From an uncultured Balneola sp. (GTDB lineage: Bacteria > Bacteroidota > Rhodothermia > Balneolales > Balneolaceae), in contig CABZVB010000010.1 in NCBI GenBank assembly GCA_902529115.1, positions 1 to 63,097 on the forward strand: a stretch of 63,097 nucleotides of DNA, in the 5' to 3' direction. The notes beneath the pieces were generated by a model. It worked only from the letters and a program-made list of their open reading frames with translations. It searched no databases and had not been told where the DNA came from. Both the position numbers and the translations under genes were made by a program. The stretch's first letter is position 1. Every line of letters starts with the position of its first letter. This document shows, piece by piece, positions 1 through 10,200 of this stretch.

Positions 1-2547
1 ATTATAGACTATGGTTTAGGAAAAGACGAAAAAGATGATAATGCTAGTTATGACCCATTTTTGGATATTGTATATGGTTGGGACTCAGACGGTTTAGCAG
101 ATCCAACTAATCCTGGTGAAACCGAATATGAATTGGGTTACACAGGCTTTGCATTTCTTGAGTCACCTGCAAATGATGTTAACGGTATTGATGATGACCA
201 AGACGGTATCATAGATGAGTCCCGATTTTTAGAGAACTTCTTAGTATTAACAAGTCAAAATGAGATAGATAATTATGTTGCTGCTAATTATGATGCTAAT
301 CAATTTGAACTTTTCTATGGAGAATCTTATCAAGCCCGACCTGCTTATCAGAAAGGAGTTTGGTATACCACTGATGAGAATTTAGATTGGATCGGCTTTA
401 AAGATGGAAATGATAATGGAATTTGGGATCCAGGTGAACAGCTGAATAATGATGTTGGTGCAGATGGTTTAAGTCCATTTGATTTAAATTATCCAGGAAG
501 AGACACAGGAGAAGGTGACGGTATGCCAACTATTGGAGAGCCTAATTATAATGAGTTAGACGTGGATGAATCAGACCAAATCGGTCTAACTGGATTTGAT
601 TTGAACACTCGACCATTTTATGAAAGTGGGGATAATTTACGAGATGATACATGGTTATTTACTCGAATAGCTATGAATTTATTCTCAAATCCAGATTATG
701 TTGAGCCATCAACAGTAGTCGCTAATGAGCCCTTTCTTTTATTTACATCTGGTGAGGTTGAGTTATTTTCAAAATCAAAGGTTAATGCTAAATCAACTGA
801 TTTTTTCTCAACTGCATGGATTTTTGGCGATGATGAAATTGACTTCTTCAAGAATAGAAGGACTGTCCAAAATATTTATAATTCAGATTATAATTTTGCA
901 CAGCCACCTATAATGCCAACCTTGACTGCAGTGCCTGGTGATGAAAGAGTTACATTGTCATGGGATACATTATCTGTGAGAAGTTTTGATAGATTTTTGC
1001 AGGATTTCGATTTTGAGGGTTATAAATTATATAAAGGGACTAATGCTCTTTTAACAGATGCACGTGTCATTTCGGATGTGAATGGAACACCTAAATTTTA
1101 TAAACCATTAGCTCAATGGGATCTAGATAATGATATATCTGGTAATATATCTGTATTGGATGGTGAAGCTATTTATAACCTTGGCACTAATTCTGGATTG
1201 GAATTTTATTATGTTGATGATGATGTAACGAACGGTAAGATTTATTATTACGCTATTGTTGCATATGATAGAGGAATCCCCTCTTCAGGTGGAGATGACC
1301 CTGGTATTGATCCACAAGAAAATACCTTTAGAGTAGAATTGAGTGGGGCAGGTACTGTTGTGGGTACTTCAATTAATACAGCTGCTGTAATCCCAACTAC
1401 TAACCCAGCTGGTTATGTTAGTGGTGGTACTGATAGTGATCTCAGTAAAGTAACAGAGGGTACTGGGACTGGATCTGCAAGCATTAATATTGCAGTAGAA
1501 GAATTAATAGACGATAAAAAACTATATGAAGTTAGTTTTACAGATTCAGCTGCAGATGTTGGTATACAAAGGGTAACTACTACATACGAAGTTAGAGAAG
1601 TTGGTGCTGAAGCGCTTATTCCGTCAAGTGCTTATTCAAGCTCAAGCAGTATTGTAGATGGATTCATAATTAATTTTTCAAATGATGCACCTGGAGATAT
1701 TATACCTACAAAAACTGGTTGGGTATCAAATGAAGGTGGAGAAAATGAACTTTTTGGCTTAGATGCAACACAATTAGATGGACTTACTACTAAATGGAGT
1801 CTGACAATTACTCCAGATAAAGACGGAGATCTCACAAACTTTGTTAGAACCGATCATGATTATGAACTTTTATTTGTTAATCCAGATGATAGTACATATC
1901 GCCCTCCGCTACTTTTTGGAGGTGGTTTTAGCCGTTTTGATATTCCATTATTTGCAAAAAATTTAATGACTAACCAGCAGGTTGATATATTTATTATAGA
2001 TGCCGATGATAATGATGAGATTAATCCTGGTGACCGTTTATTTATAGCAGAAAGAGATGAAGCAAGAAGGATTAAATATAGGTTTACTGTTGATATTCTT
2101 TCCTCTAGTGAAAATGTTGCGCCTGCTCCCGGTGAAAAAATAAGAATTTCAACCACTAGAGCTTTTGGTAGCGATGATAAATTCCGTTTTACAATGAGGC
2201 GTCAAGCTATAGATGCTGATAAAGCTAAAGAATCTTTAGAGGATATTTTTGTTGCTCCTAATCCATATATAGGAGCAGCCTCTTGGGAAAGAGCGAGTGG
2301 TTCTATAGGTAGAGGTGAAAGAAAAATTGAATTTTTTAACTTACCGTTAGAGTGTACCATAAGAATCTTTAATATTCGTGGTGAATTAGTTCGAACTATT
2401 GAGCATGAAGGATCAATGGAAGATGGTTCAGCCTCATGGGACTTAAGGTCAAATGATAGTGAGGATGTAGCTTATGGTATATATTTCTACCATGTTGAGG
2501 CTCCAGGAATCGGTGAGTATATAGATAAATTCGCAGTAATTAAATAA
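1..2547 (+). CDS. Secreted multidomain protein with T9SS-type C-terminal sorting domain (5' end outside window)
   Basis: The frame is open from base 1, so the start lies upstream of the window. Visible are Asp-rich Ca2+-binding-type segments (DDDQDGIIDE near 190, DGNDNGIWDPGE near 403, DADDNDEINPGD near 2000). A fibronectin-III-like segment spans about 910-1345, with VTLSWD, FEGYKLYKG and YYYAIVAYDRG motifs. The last ~90 codons resemble a type A T9SS/FlgD-like sorting domain (APNPY, IRIFNIRGELVRTI, DVAYGIYFYHV, final FAVIK). By family knowledge such proteins cross the outer membrane through T9SS and are then released or anchored. Enzyme or adhesin activity cannot be assigned from the visible part. 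The next gene, 20 bp downstream, encodes a PorV-like barrel, which supports a T9SS link. The region is AT-rich. Confidence 0.85.
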   Translation: MIDYGLGKDEKDDNASYDPFLDIVYGWDSDGLADPTNPGETEYELGYTGFAFLESPANDVNGIDDDQDGIIDESRFLENFLVLTSQNEIDNYVAANYDANQFELFYGESYQARPAYQKGVWYTTDENLDWIGFKDGNDNGIWDPGEQLNNDVGADGLSPFDLNYPGRDTGEGDGMPTIGEPNYNELDVDESDQIGLTGFDLNTRPFYESGDNLRDDTWLFTRIAMNLFSNPDYVEPSTVVANEPFLLFTSGEVELFSKSKVNAKSTDFFSTAWIFGDDEIDFFKNRRTVQNIYNSDYNFAQPPIMPTLTAVPGDERVTLSWDTLSVRSFDRFLQDFDFEGYKLYKGTNALLTDARVISDVNGTPKFYKPLAQWDLDNDISGNISVLDGEAIYNLGTNSGLEFYYVDDDVTNGKIYYYAIVAYDRGIPSSGGDDPGIDPQENTFRVELSGAGTVVGTSINTAAVIPTTNPAGYVSGGTDSDLSKVTEGTGTGSASINIAVEELIDDKKLYEVSFTDSAADVGIQRVTTTYEVREVGAEALIPSSAYSSSSSIVDGFIINFSNDAPGDIIPTKTGWVSNEGGENELFGLDATQLDGLTTKWSLTITPDKDGDLTNFVRTDHDYELLFVNPDDSTYRPPLLFGGGFSRFDIPLFAKNLMTNQQVDIFIIDADDNDEINPGDRLFIAERDEARRIKYRFTVDILSSSENVAPAPGEKIRISTTRAFGSDDKFRFTMRRQAIDADKAKESLEDIFVAPNPYIGAASWERASGSIGRGERKIEFFNLPLECTIRIFNIRGELVRTIEHEGSMEDGSASWDLRSNDSEDVAYGIYFYHVEAPGIGEYIDKFAVIK

Positions 2548-2567
2548 ACCAGATAATAGTTAGAATT

Positions 2568-3629
2568 ATGATCAAGAAAATTATCCAAATTCCAATTATA
2601 GTAGTACTTTTTTTTACTCCGTTAGTAGCTCAATCTGGGGGCGAAGAAAGTAGAGTTGGAACAACAGCTGCACCTTTCTTGACACTTGGTGTTGGAGCAA
2701 AAGGACATGCTTTAGGTCATGCTAATACGATTAATGTCTCAGGTGCAGAAGCAATTTTTTGGAATCCTGCTGGGATGGCTATTCAAAATAAGGGAGATTC
2801 ATTTAGTTCAAGTTTTATAAGTATAACCGAATATTTTGCAGACGTTAATATATATGGAACAGGTATTGTTGTACCCATTGGTAAAACTAAAGGACAAAGT
2901 CTAGGTATAGGCTTACATTTTGTTGATTATGGTAGAATGGATGTTACAACTGTTGAATTACAGGATGGCACTGGTGCAACGTTTGGTGCACATGATTTAA
3001 GTATAGGTGTTTCGTATGCTCAAAAGCTTACGGATTCATTTCATTTTGGTGGTTCTATTAAGTTAATTCAGCAAAAGATATATGACATGTCTGCAGAAGC
3101 TCTTGCAGTAGATTTAGGATTTTTACTTAAGACGGATTATCTAAATGGTTTAACTATAGGTGCTTCAATAACTAATTTTGGTAGAGATATGCAAATGTCG
3201 GGTATCAATTCGGAGACTTATGTAGATTTAGACCCAACTAGTGAAGGGAATAACGAAGGTATAATTGGCAATGTAAAATTAGATAATTGGGAATTACCTT
3301 TATCTTTTAAATTTGGATTTATGGCGCCTGCAATAAAAACAAAATATCTTGAACTATTATTGATGAGTGAGGTCCAACAAACTAACGATAATAAATTAAA
3401 CATTGATTCAGGTGCAGAGTTGAGTTACATATCCAATACAGTAAAATTTCATATCAGGTCTGGATATAAAGATTTACTGCTTGGTAATAATGTTGATTCT
3501 CATTTTACATACGGAATAGGTTTAACTTTGAAAACTTCAACAGGTATAGGTATAGGTGTTGATTTTGCACAGGTACCTTTTGAGTATCTAGGACAAACCT
3601 CTATAATTGATGTTAAGTTATATTATTAG
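2568..3629 (+). CDS. PorV/PorQ-family outer-membrane beta-barrel protein
   Basis: This 353-residue protein has a Sec signal peptide (Lys-rich start, hydrophobic core, cleavage probably after AQ near residue 22). The mature start reads RVGTTAAPFLTLGVGAKGHA followed by EAIFWNPAGMA, the hallmark N-terminal block of the PorV/PorQ (UPF0164) family. The rest alternates Gly/aromatic beta-strand segments and ends in an aromatic pair (YY), as outer-membrane barrels do. In Porphyromonas and Flavobacterium PorV carries T9SS cargo from the translocon to the attachment complex. Here the gene directly follows a cargo-like gene, so it may be a dedicated shuttle. It could equally be a PorV paralogue of unknown role. 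Likely co-transcribed with its neighbours (gaps of 20 and 48 bp). Confidence 0.85.
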   Translation: MIKKIIQIPIIVVLFFTPLVAQSGGEESRVGTTAAPFLTLGVGAKGHALGHANTINVSGAEAIFWNPAGMAIQNKGDSFSSSFISITEYFADVNIYGTGIVVPIGKTKGQSLGIGLHFVDYGRMDVTTVELQDGTGATFGAHDLSIGVSYAQKLTDSFHFGGSIKLIQQKIYDMSAEALAVDLGFLLKTDYLNGLTIGASITNFGRDMQMSGINSETYVDLDPTSEGNNEGIIGNVKLDNWELPLSFKFGFMAPAIKTKYLELLLMSEVQQTNDNKLNIDSGAELSYISNTVKFHIRSGYKDLLLGNNVDSHFTYGIGLTLKTSTGIGIGVDFAQVPFEYLGQTSIIDVKLYY

Positions 3630-3677
3630 ATAATTCAGCATTTTTAACGTGAGTATCCTTATGGGGATAGATGAAGG

Positions 3678-5366
3678 ATGAAATCTATTTGCCTTGTATT
3701 GTTAATTTGTCTGATAACTAGTTGTTCCAAAACAATAGAAATAGACAGAGATTTCAAAATTTTATTTAAAGTAAATGGGGTTGAAAGAACTGTCTATGAT
3801 TTTGAAAGTTCTTATGTAACACACCTCATTTCTACAGGTAAAAATGATTCACGTAATGAAAGAGAGACATTTCTTACAGAAATGATCGACGAGATTTTAC
3901 TGGCACAATCGGCAATTGATAAAGGATTTACAAGCCATTTAAAATATCAAGCAGCTATCGAATATCAACAGCGTAAATCAATGATTGATACTTATTTTGT
4001 TGATATGATGGAAGACAAAATTGAACCTTTAACTGATGATGAAATTAGGCTAGCATATGCCAAAAAGCAAAGAACAGTTTATATTCGACAACTTTATTCA
4101 AAAGATCGAAAAGATTTAGAATTAGCATACGATTCTCTTAATTCAGGCAAAAATTTTATAGATGTTGCAAATACTTTTTATGAAACAGAAGAATATGATT
4201 CATCAGCGGGTTATCTTGGTCCATTAAGTTATTTTGGTGTAGACGATGTAGTTGCTGAAGCCGCTTATTCAACTAATCAGGGGCAATTTACTAAACCAAT
4301 AAGAAGCAGATTTGGATATCATATCATTTATGTTGATCATATCACTTATCCAGCAATATTAGCTGAAGATGAGTATCTATATCGCAAACAGGGTATTGCA
4401 AGTCAGATGCGTCTTCGAAAACAGAGATTGGTGTCAAATGATTATATCTTTGATTTGATGAGCGGATTAGATGTTCAAACCGATAACACTAATCTAAGAT
4501 TATTACGTGAGGTTATCGCTAATATTGAAGATGCTGAATTAATACGACAGCCAAATAAATCAGAGAGCCCAGAATTACTCTGGACCGATGAACGAGTTGA
4601 ACAATTATCAAATTTGTTTGATCGAAATGCTATTTTAGCTACATATAAAACAGATCAAGGTATACAAGTATTTACTTTTGGAGAATATTTGAGCTGGTTA
4701 CCTTACTTATCTTTTCAAGAATCAAAAATTCGTTTAGGTGCCTCTGTTGGAAGAGGTATGAGAAATCAAGTACTGTATGAGATGGCTTCGTTTGAAGATT
4801 ATCACAATGATAGTAGTGTAAAAAAGAAAGTTGAAATGCGTTCCTATGAAATACTTTCAGACTTATACCAGTATAACATAACTATGGATGCCGTATTAGA
4901 TACCTCTCAAGTCGAAGTACCTGAAACCTTTAAGTCGCGCCTTATTTCCTCTAGAAACTTATTACTCAAGGCTAGCTATTGGAAAATACCCATGTCTAAC
5001 TTTGAAAAAACAAAACAATTGAAAGATCAAATTGTTAGTGGAACTTTACCTTCTTCAATTCAAGGATTTACTGAGATAATAAACTCAACTATTGATATAA
5101 ATGAATATGATTATGATTTAGTCAAAAAAAGCAATCTAAAACAGCCAATTATAGCTTACTCTGATGAACAAGGTTGGATTTTATTACAAGTTGATGAACG
5201 AGAAATTATCGAAATATCATCTGAAACAAACTATGACGATTTACAGAAATCTTTTAAAGTATTTGATTCAATTAGAAAAGAACTTGATTATTTGAGGAGC
5301 AAAGCCAATATCGAGATTGATAGAAATTTATTCGAAGAAATTTCAAAAATATGGGCACTTAGCTAG
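3678..5366 (+). CDS. Parvulin-type peptidyl-prolyl isomerase lipoprotein (PpiC/SurA-like)
   Basis: This 562-residue protein starts with a lipoprotein signal whose lipobox LITSC puts the lipidated Cys at residue 16. Residues ~40-130 form a SurA-like helical N-terminal segment (FLTEMIDEILLAQSAIDKG). Residues ~132-222 are one parvulin rotamase domain (IRQLYSKD, FIDVANTFY, SAGYLGPLSYFG, IRSRFGYHIIYVDH). The C-terminal ~340 residues show no clear second parvulin domain and may act as a chaperone arm. The expected role is periplasmic folding of outer-membrane or secreted proteins; lying after a T9SS-type cargo gene and a PorV-like gene, it may serve those. Its TAG stop shares four bases (CTAG) with the stop of the convergent SGNH gene, leaving no room for a terminator. 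Confidence 0.8.
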   Translation: MKSICLVLLICLITSCSKTIEIDRDFKILFKVNGVERTVYDFESSYVTHLISTGKNDSRNERETFLTEMIDEILLAQSAIDKGFTSHLKYQAAIEYQQRKSMIDTYFVDMMEDKIEPLTDDEIRLAYAKKQRTVYIRQLYSKDRKDLELAYDSLNSGKNFIDVANTFYETEEYDSSAGYLGPLSYFGVDDVVAEAAYSTNQGQFTKPIRSRFGYHIIYVDHITYPAILAEDEYLYRKQGIASQMRLRKQRLVSNDYIFDLMSGLDVQTDNTNLRLLREVIANIEDAELIRQPNKSESPELLWTDERVEQLSNLFDRNAILATYKTDQGIQVFTFGEYLSWLPYLSFQESKIRLGASVGRGMRNQVLYEMASFEDYHNDSSVKKKVEMRSYEILSDLYQYNITMDAVLDTSQVEVPETFKSRLISSRNLLLKASYWKIPMSNFEKTKQLKDQIVSGTLPSSIQGFTEIINSTIDINEYDYDLVKKSNLKQPIIAYSDEQGWILLQVDEREIIEISSETNYDDLQKSFKVFDSIRKELDYLRSKANIEIDRNLFEEISKIWALS

Positions 5367-7156
5367 TTTTGATTTTTCTGTTGTGTAGCTAAAAATTTTT
5401 GGAAATATTCTTGAGCTTTTAGTGTATCACCATTCAATATATGATATCGAGAGAAATTATATAATAATCGGGGTGAACTAGGCGTACGTAGCTCTGATTG
5501 ATTGAGCCAATATTTTGCTTGTTGGGTGTTCTCTTCTAATAAATATAAAGATGAAAGTAAGTCATAATATCGGGGATCTTTATTCCCGTCATTTATCACT
5601 TTGTATAAAATATTGATCAGGTAGCCATCTTTTTCCCCGCTATTTAGAGTAAACTCGATACTATTTTCAATAAGACTTCGAGATTTAAGTTGCCATTTGA
5701 GAAGGTCATACGAATGCTCAACAATAGAAAGTGTATCATTTCGTTTTCTTGCTTCTGATAGAACTTCAGTCAGTGCGATAGGTATAAATATATTCTCTTT
5801 TGAAGCGATTGCTGCTATCGAATCAATATAATTTGTGTTTAAATAGCTTTCGAAAATGCGATTAAAAGATTTTAATTCATCGCTAATGTCTACATTTTTT
5901 TCAAAAGGGTATCCCACTAATAATCTGGCAATCCTAATTTCTGCATAGGCTTTTTCGAAGCGGCTAATATTAGCTGGAGGACGAATAGGATTTAAATTTA
6001 TATAATTTTGTAATTTTGGCAATTTTATAATTGCTTCGAAGAAGCTGTCTGCAATATATTTGTGTCCTTGTTGATTTGGATGTAAATGATCAATAAAAAG
6101 TGAGTTATCCTCGATGCCACTTATTGATTTATTTCTAAAAAGTTCTTGAATAGGAATTAACTTTGCTGAACTTTCAGTAGTTATTTCATTGATTACATTA
6201 TTAATATCTTCTGGGGCTCTGAATCTTGTTCCGTCTAACTCTTTTGCTTTTAGAAACTCTACTAATGCCGCATTAGGTTTATCTTCCTTTAATATCATTT
6301 GTGCTTTTTGATATGTTTTTAAGACCTCTGGACTATCTCCTAATGGAGTCTGATCTTTTAAATTTGAAGCAATTGTACCTATAAAAATGGGTATCTTTTT
6401 ATTTTCAAAAATTTTTACGACATCACTTATATTTTTCAAAAATTGTTCTATACCATGATTATAAATCTCTGAGTCTTTAATTATGTTTGATTGACTAATT
6501 ACCTTAGCCATCATTGTACGTCTTTCATTGATATTTTTACTGTCTACATCATATTGAAGTACTCCTTCTAGCATTTGAAATAGACGCCAATTCTTAAGCC
6601 ATAAAATTAATCTTTTTATTAGAATTGAATTGATAAAACCAAATTGTGTCGTGGCTGCACCGAAAGAGCCATAATATTCATTATGACCTGCATAAATCAG
6701 TATTGCATCTGGATCATAAGCTAAAACTTTTTTTGCTAGATCATGAATTACGTATGAATTAACAGCTGTCATACCCAAATTCACTACTTCAATATTCAAA
6801 CCTTCTGTATTTAAAAGAAGTTGTTGTTTGAGTTGGTTTGGGAAGCTTGTATAAAAATTATAAGGAAAGCCTTCTGTGCTAGATCCACCAAACACAAAAA
6901 TTCTAAAAGTATTTGTTTCTTTTATTTTTTTAAAAGGATTTGGGGCAATTACTGGAACAAATGACGGAAAATATCTTTCTATATATTTATTATTGGCAAT
7001 AAGATATTCAGGTGTGTTAGGTGCATCCACAAAAAGATGCTGTTTTTCTTTTTCATATCCTCCTACTATAAGTACCAATTCTATAATCAGAAATAAAAAA
7101 ACTGGAGTAAAAAAAGTAATTAGCCAAAATATTCTGTTTTTATTCTTTAAGGACAT
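5363..7156 (-). CDS. Membrane-anchored SGNH/GDSL hydrolase with C-terminal TPR-like region
   Basis: This 597-residue protein has one N-terminal membrane helix (residues ~9-32), placing the rest in the periplasm. SGNH signatures are present: block I FVFGGSSTEG (~87-96, nucleophile Ser), block II NLGMTAVNS with its Gly, block III YAGHNEYYG with its Asn, and block V DHLHPNQQGH supplying Asp and His. Such enzymes hydrolyse or transfer O-acyl groups, often acetyl, on lipids, polysaccharide or peptidoglycan. The C-terminal ~170 residues are helical with TPR-like spacing (YYDLLSSLYLLEENTQQA, SRYHILNGDTLKAQEYFQKF), suggesting a partner-binding arm. The natural substrate is not readable. The upstream gap (7157-7252) holds the terminator of the preceding BNR gene, so this gene probably has its own promoter. 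Confidence 0.8.
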   Translation of the reverse strand: MSLKNKNRIFWLITFFTPVFLFLIIELVLIVGGYEKEKQHLFVDAPNTPEYLIANNKYIERYFPSFVPVIAPNPFKKIKETNTFRIFVFGGSSTEGFPYNFYTSFPNQLKQQLLLNTEGLNIEVVNLGMTAVNSYVIHDLAKKVLAYDPDAILIYAGHNEYYGSFGAATTQFGFINSILIKRLILWLKNWRLFQMLEGVLQYDVDSKNINERRTMMAKVISQSNIIKDSEIYNHGIEQFLKNISDVVKIFENKKIPIFIGTIASNLKDQTPLGDSPEVLKTYQKAQMILKEDKPNAALVEFLKAKELDGTRFRAPEDINNVINEITTESSAKLIPIQELFRNKSISGIEDNSLFIDHLHPNQQGHKYIADSFFEAIIKLPKLQNYINLNPIRPPANISRFEKAYAEIRIARLLVGYPFEKNVDISDELKSFNRIFESYLNTNYIDSIAAIASKENIFIPIALTEVLSEARKRNDTLSIVEHSYDLLKWQLKSRSLIENSIEFTLNSGEKDGYLINILYKVINDGNKDPRYYDLLSSLYLLEENTQQAKYWLNQSELRTPSSPRLLYNFSRYHILNGDTLKAQEYFQKFLATQQKNQN

Positions 7157-7204
7157 ATTTACATATAAATTTTATGATTAAAATCATGAGAAAATTAATT
7201 AATT

Positions 7205-7232
7205 AAAAAAGCCTCAAACAATTGTTTGAGGC
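7205..7232 (-). terminator. Rho-independent terminator downstream of the BNR/VPS10-like gene
   Basis: A perfect 22-base palindrome occupies 7211-7232 (arms GCCTCAAACA and TGTTTGAGGC) and is flanked by A6 at 7205-7210. Read on the minus strand this is a GC-based hairpin followed by T6, ending transcription about 20 bp past the stop of the 7253-10501 gene. It separates that gene from the SGNH hydrolase gene on the same strand. Confidence 0.9.
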
Positions 7233-7252
7233 TTTAAAAATAATTAAGCGAA

Positions 7253-10200
7253 TTAGTTTTGAACTGGTGGTGCTTTCGTTTCATTTAGCTCAGCTTCCAA
7301 AGCTGGTAAGATATCATTCATGATACGTCCAAATTTAGATTTAGCAGCAATAAATTCCGATTTACCAATACTAAGCATTTCCTCATGCATTTTTGTCGGT
7401 GCATGTGTAGATGTGTAAAGATTTCTCATTCCAACCATCATCCGGTCATTAGGATTAGGCGGACTTTGTTCACCTACTTCATTTTTTGCTTCACTACCTT
7501 GCATTAGTTCTTGTAATTCTAACAATTGCATATGTGTATCATGTAATTTTTTGTCGAGATTATTCGAAGGTTTAAGTGCTAATTCATGAGCCCTTTTCAT
7601 TGCCATTAATCGATTCATACCTTTTTCAAAATTTTGCATTGTTATCGTAACCTCTCTTTGAAATGCAATGATCTCATTCTGAAATGCTAAACGTTTTTCA
7701 AAACTAGGTCCAGGTATACTAGCTTCCCGTAAAGGCACAACTTCAAACTCAATTGGTTCATCGAGTGATGTAACAACACCTGCTTCGACTTTAGCTAAAT
7801 GAGCAGTGTAGGTTCCTGGAACAGCCATAAAGCCACCTCCAAACCATCCACCACCACCACCGCGGTTAGCAAGAGAGACTACATTTTGAGAGGCCAACCG
7901 TAAGTTCCATGTAGCTCTGTTCAACCCTTTTTTTGCGGTACCTTTTATGGTTTGAATGACATTTCCATTTACATCCGCTATACTAATGCGAATATAAGGA
8001 GCTATTTCGCGCATTTCTTCTTCCATTGCATCCCAGCCAGGAAACGGAATATCTTGATCGGCCGCTATGGCTCGTTCAGATTTCATTCGTTCTGCTTTTT
8101 TGGTAGTTAGACCATCTTTTAGATAGTAAGTAAAAGTGGCACCAAATTCTGGATTTTTGGCTGTGAAGAAATTAGCTCCAGGATCAATCTCTACTGCTCT
8201 TGGCATAAACCATTTAGCAGGCCTAGTTGGGAATAAATCAGCTTCTTTTGATAGTGTTTCTTGCGAAATTTCTCGCAGCGGGCTTATATCATCCAATATA
8301 TAAAATCCTCTACCAAAACTTGCTGCAACTAAATCATTCTCTTGTCTTTGAATGGTTATATCCCGTATTGAAATTGTAGGCATACCACCACTTAATTTGA
8401 TCCAATTACTTCCATAATCGATAGTAAAAAATACACCGAATTCTGTTGCTGCAAACATTAAATTAGGTTTTATATGATCTTGAACTACTCTCCAGACTAA
8501 ATGCTTATCAGGTAAATCTCCACTTATTATTTGCCATGATTTACCCCTATTAGTACTTTTTATTAAATATGGTTTGTAATCACCATATTTATGGTTATCT
8601 AATGCTGCATATACCGTATTTATATCAAATAAATCGGCTCGAATATCATTAATAAATGCTGTTGGAGGGATACCTTTAATACTACCCACCTCTATTTTAC
8701 GCCAATTAGCTCCTCCGTCTTCACTAATTTGAATAATTCCATCGTCAGTTCCGACATAGAGTAAACCTTCTTTAAGAGGTGATTCTCCTAATGAGGTTAT
8801 TGTATTATAGTCAGACATTGCATTCATATCCCATGAGTTGTCCCAGCTTTGGATACGCCCCATAATAGGTAGAGTCATTCGTTCTTGGTCACGAGTTAAA
8901 TCTCCAGATACTGGAATCCATGAATCTCCTCGATCATCCGAACGCCAAACTCTATGAGAAGCAAAGTAAAGCCTAGTTGGACTGTGTGGACTAACTAAAA
9001 TAGGAGCGTCCCAATTGTACCGTTCATAATCTTCCCCTTCAAGAGGTTGTGGCTGGATAAAGGTGACGGTTCCAGTTGCACGATCGATACGATGTAGTCC
9101 ACCTCTCTGAGTTTCACCATATACAATATTTGGGTTACCGGGCTCTGTTGCAGTATCATGGCCATCGGCAAAAAGTATATGTTTCCAATCTGCATTCCGA
9201 ATACCTTCTACTAAGTCAGTAGCAGAGGGACCTTCATGTGTTCCATTGTCTTGCGTGCCACCATATAGATTATAAAAGGGAGATTCGTCATCAACAGCAA
9301 CTTTATAATATTGAGTAAGAGGCAGATTACCAACATATCTCCAATTATTGGCGTGATCATAACTCTCATATATACCACCATCGCTTCCCATAAGTAAGTA
9401 ATCTGGATCATCAGCGCGGAAAGCTAGAGCATGATTATCAGAGTGCTTATTTCTTTCCGGTAGATTACTGTATGTGCGTCCATGGTCGTCAGAATATATT
9501 GTGCGTACATTCATTAAATATAAACGACCAAAATGATGCGGTGACGCATATAATTCTTGATAGTAATGGGGGCCAGTACCGCCAGAAACCATGTCCGACA
9601 TTTTTTTCCAACTTTCTCCTTGATTTTCAGACATAAACAAACCACCTTTTGTACGATCTAATTCTATTGCTGCGTATATTATATCAGGTTGTTGTGGTGA
9701 GATAGCTAGACCAATTTTTCCTTTATTTGATCCAGGGATACCTTTTTTTAGTTCTTTCCATGTTTCTCCACCGTCTGTAGACTTATGAATACCTGTTCCA
9801 GGTCCACCACCCATATAAGCTGCAACCGTTCTATGTCGTTGCCAAGTAGCAGCATAGAGTACATTAGGATCTCTAGGGTCTATCACAATATCGGTAACAC
9901 CAACCCATTTCTCGTCCCCCAGTACTTTTTTCCAGTTAGTTCCACCGTCAGTACTTTTATATAGTCCACGTTCTCCTCCTGAATTCCAAAGCGGTCCCTG
10001 CGCAGCTACCCAGACTACGTCTGAATTTTCAGGATGTACCAATACTTTTGAAATATGTTCTGATTCTGTTAAGCCCATATTAATCCAGGTAGTACCCGCA
10101 TCTGTACTTTTGTAAATTCCATCACCAAATCCAACATGTCGGCCTCCTACATTTTCACCAGTTCCAACCCAAATTATATTTGGACTACTGGGATCAATAG

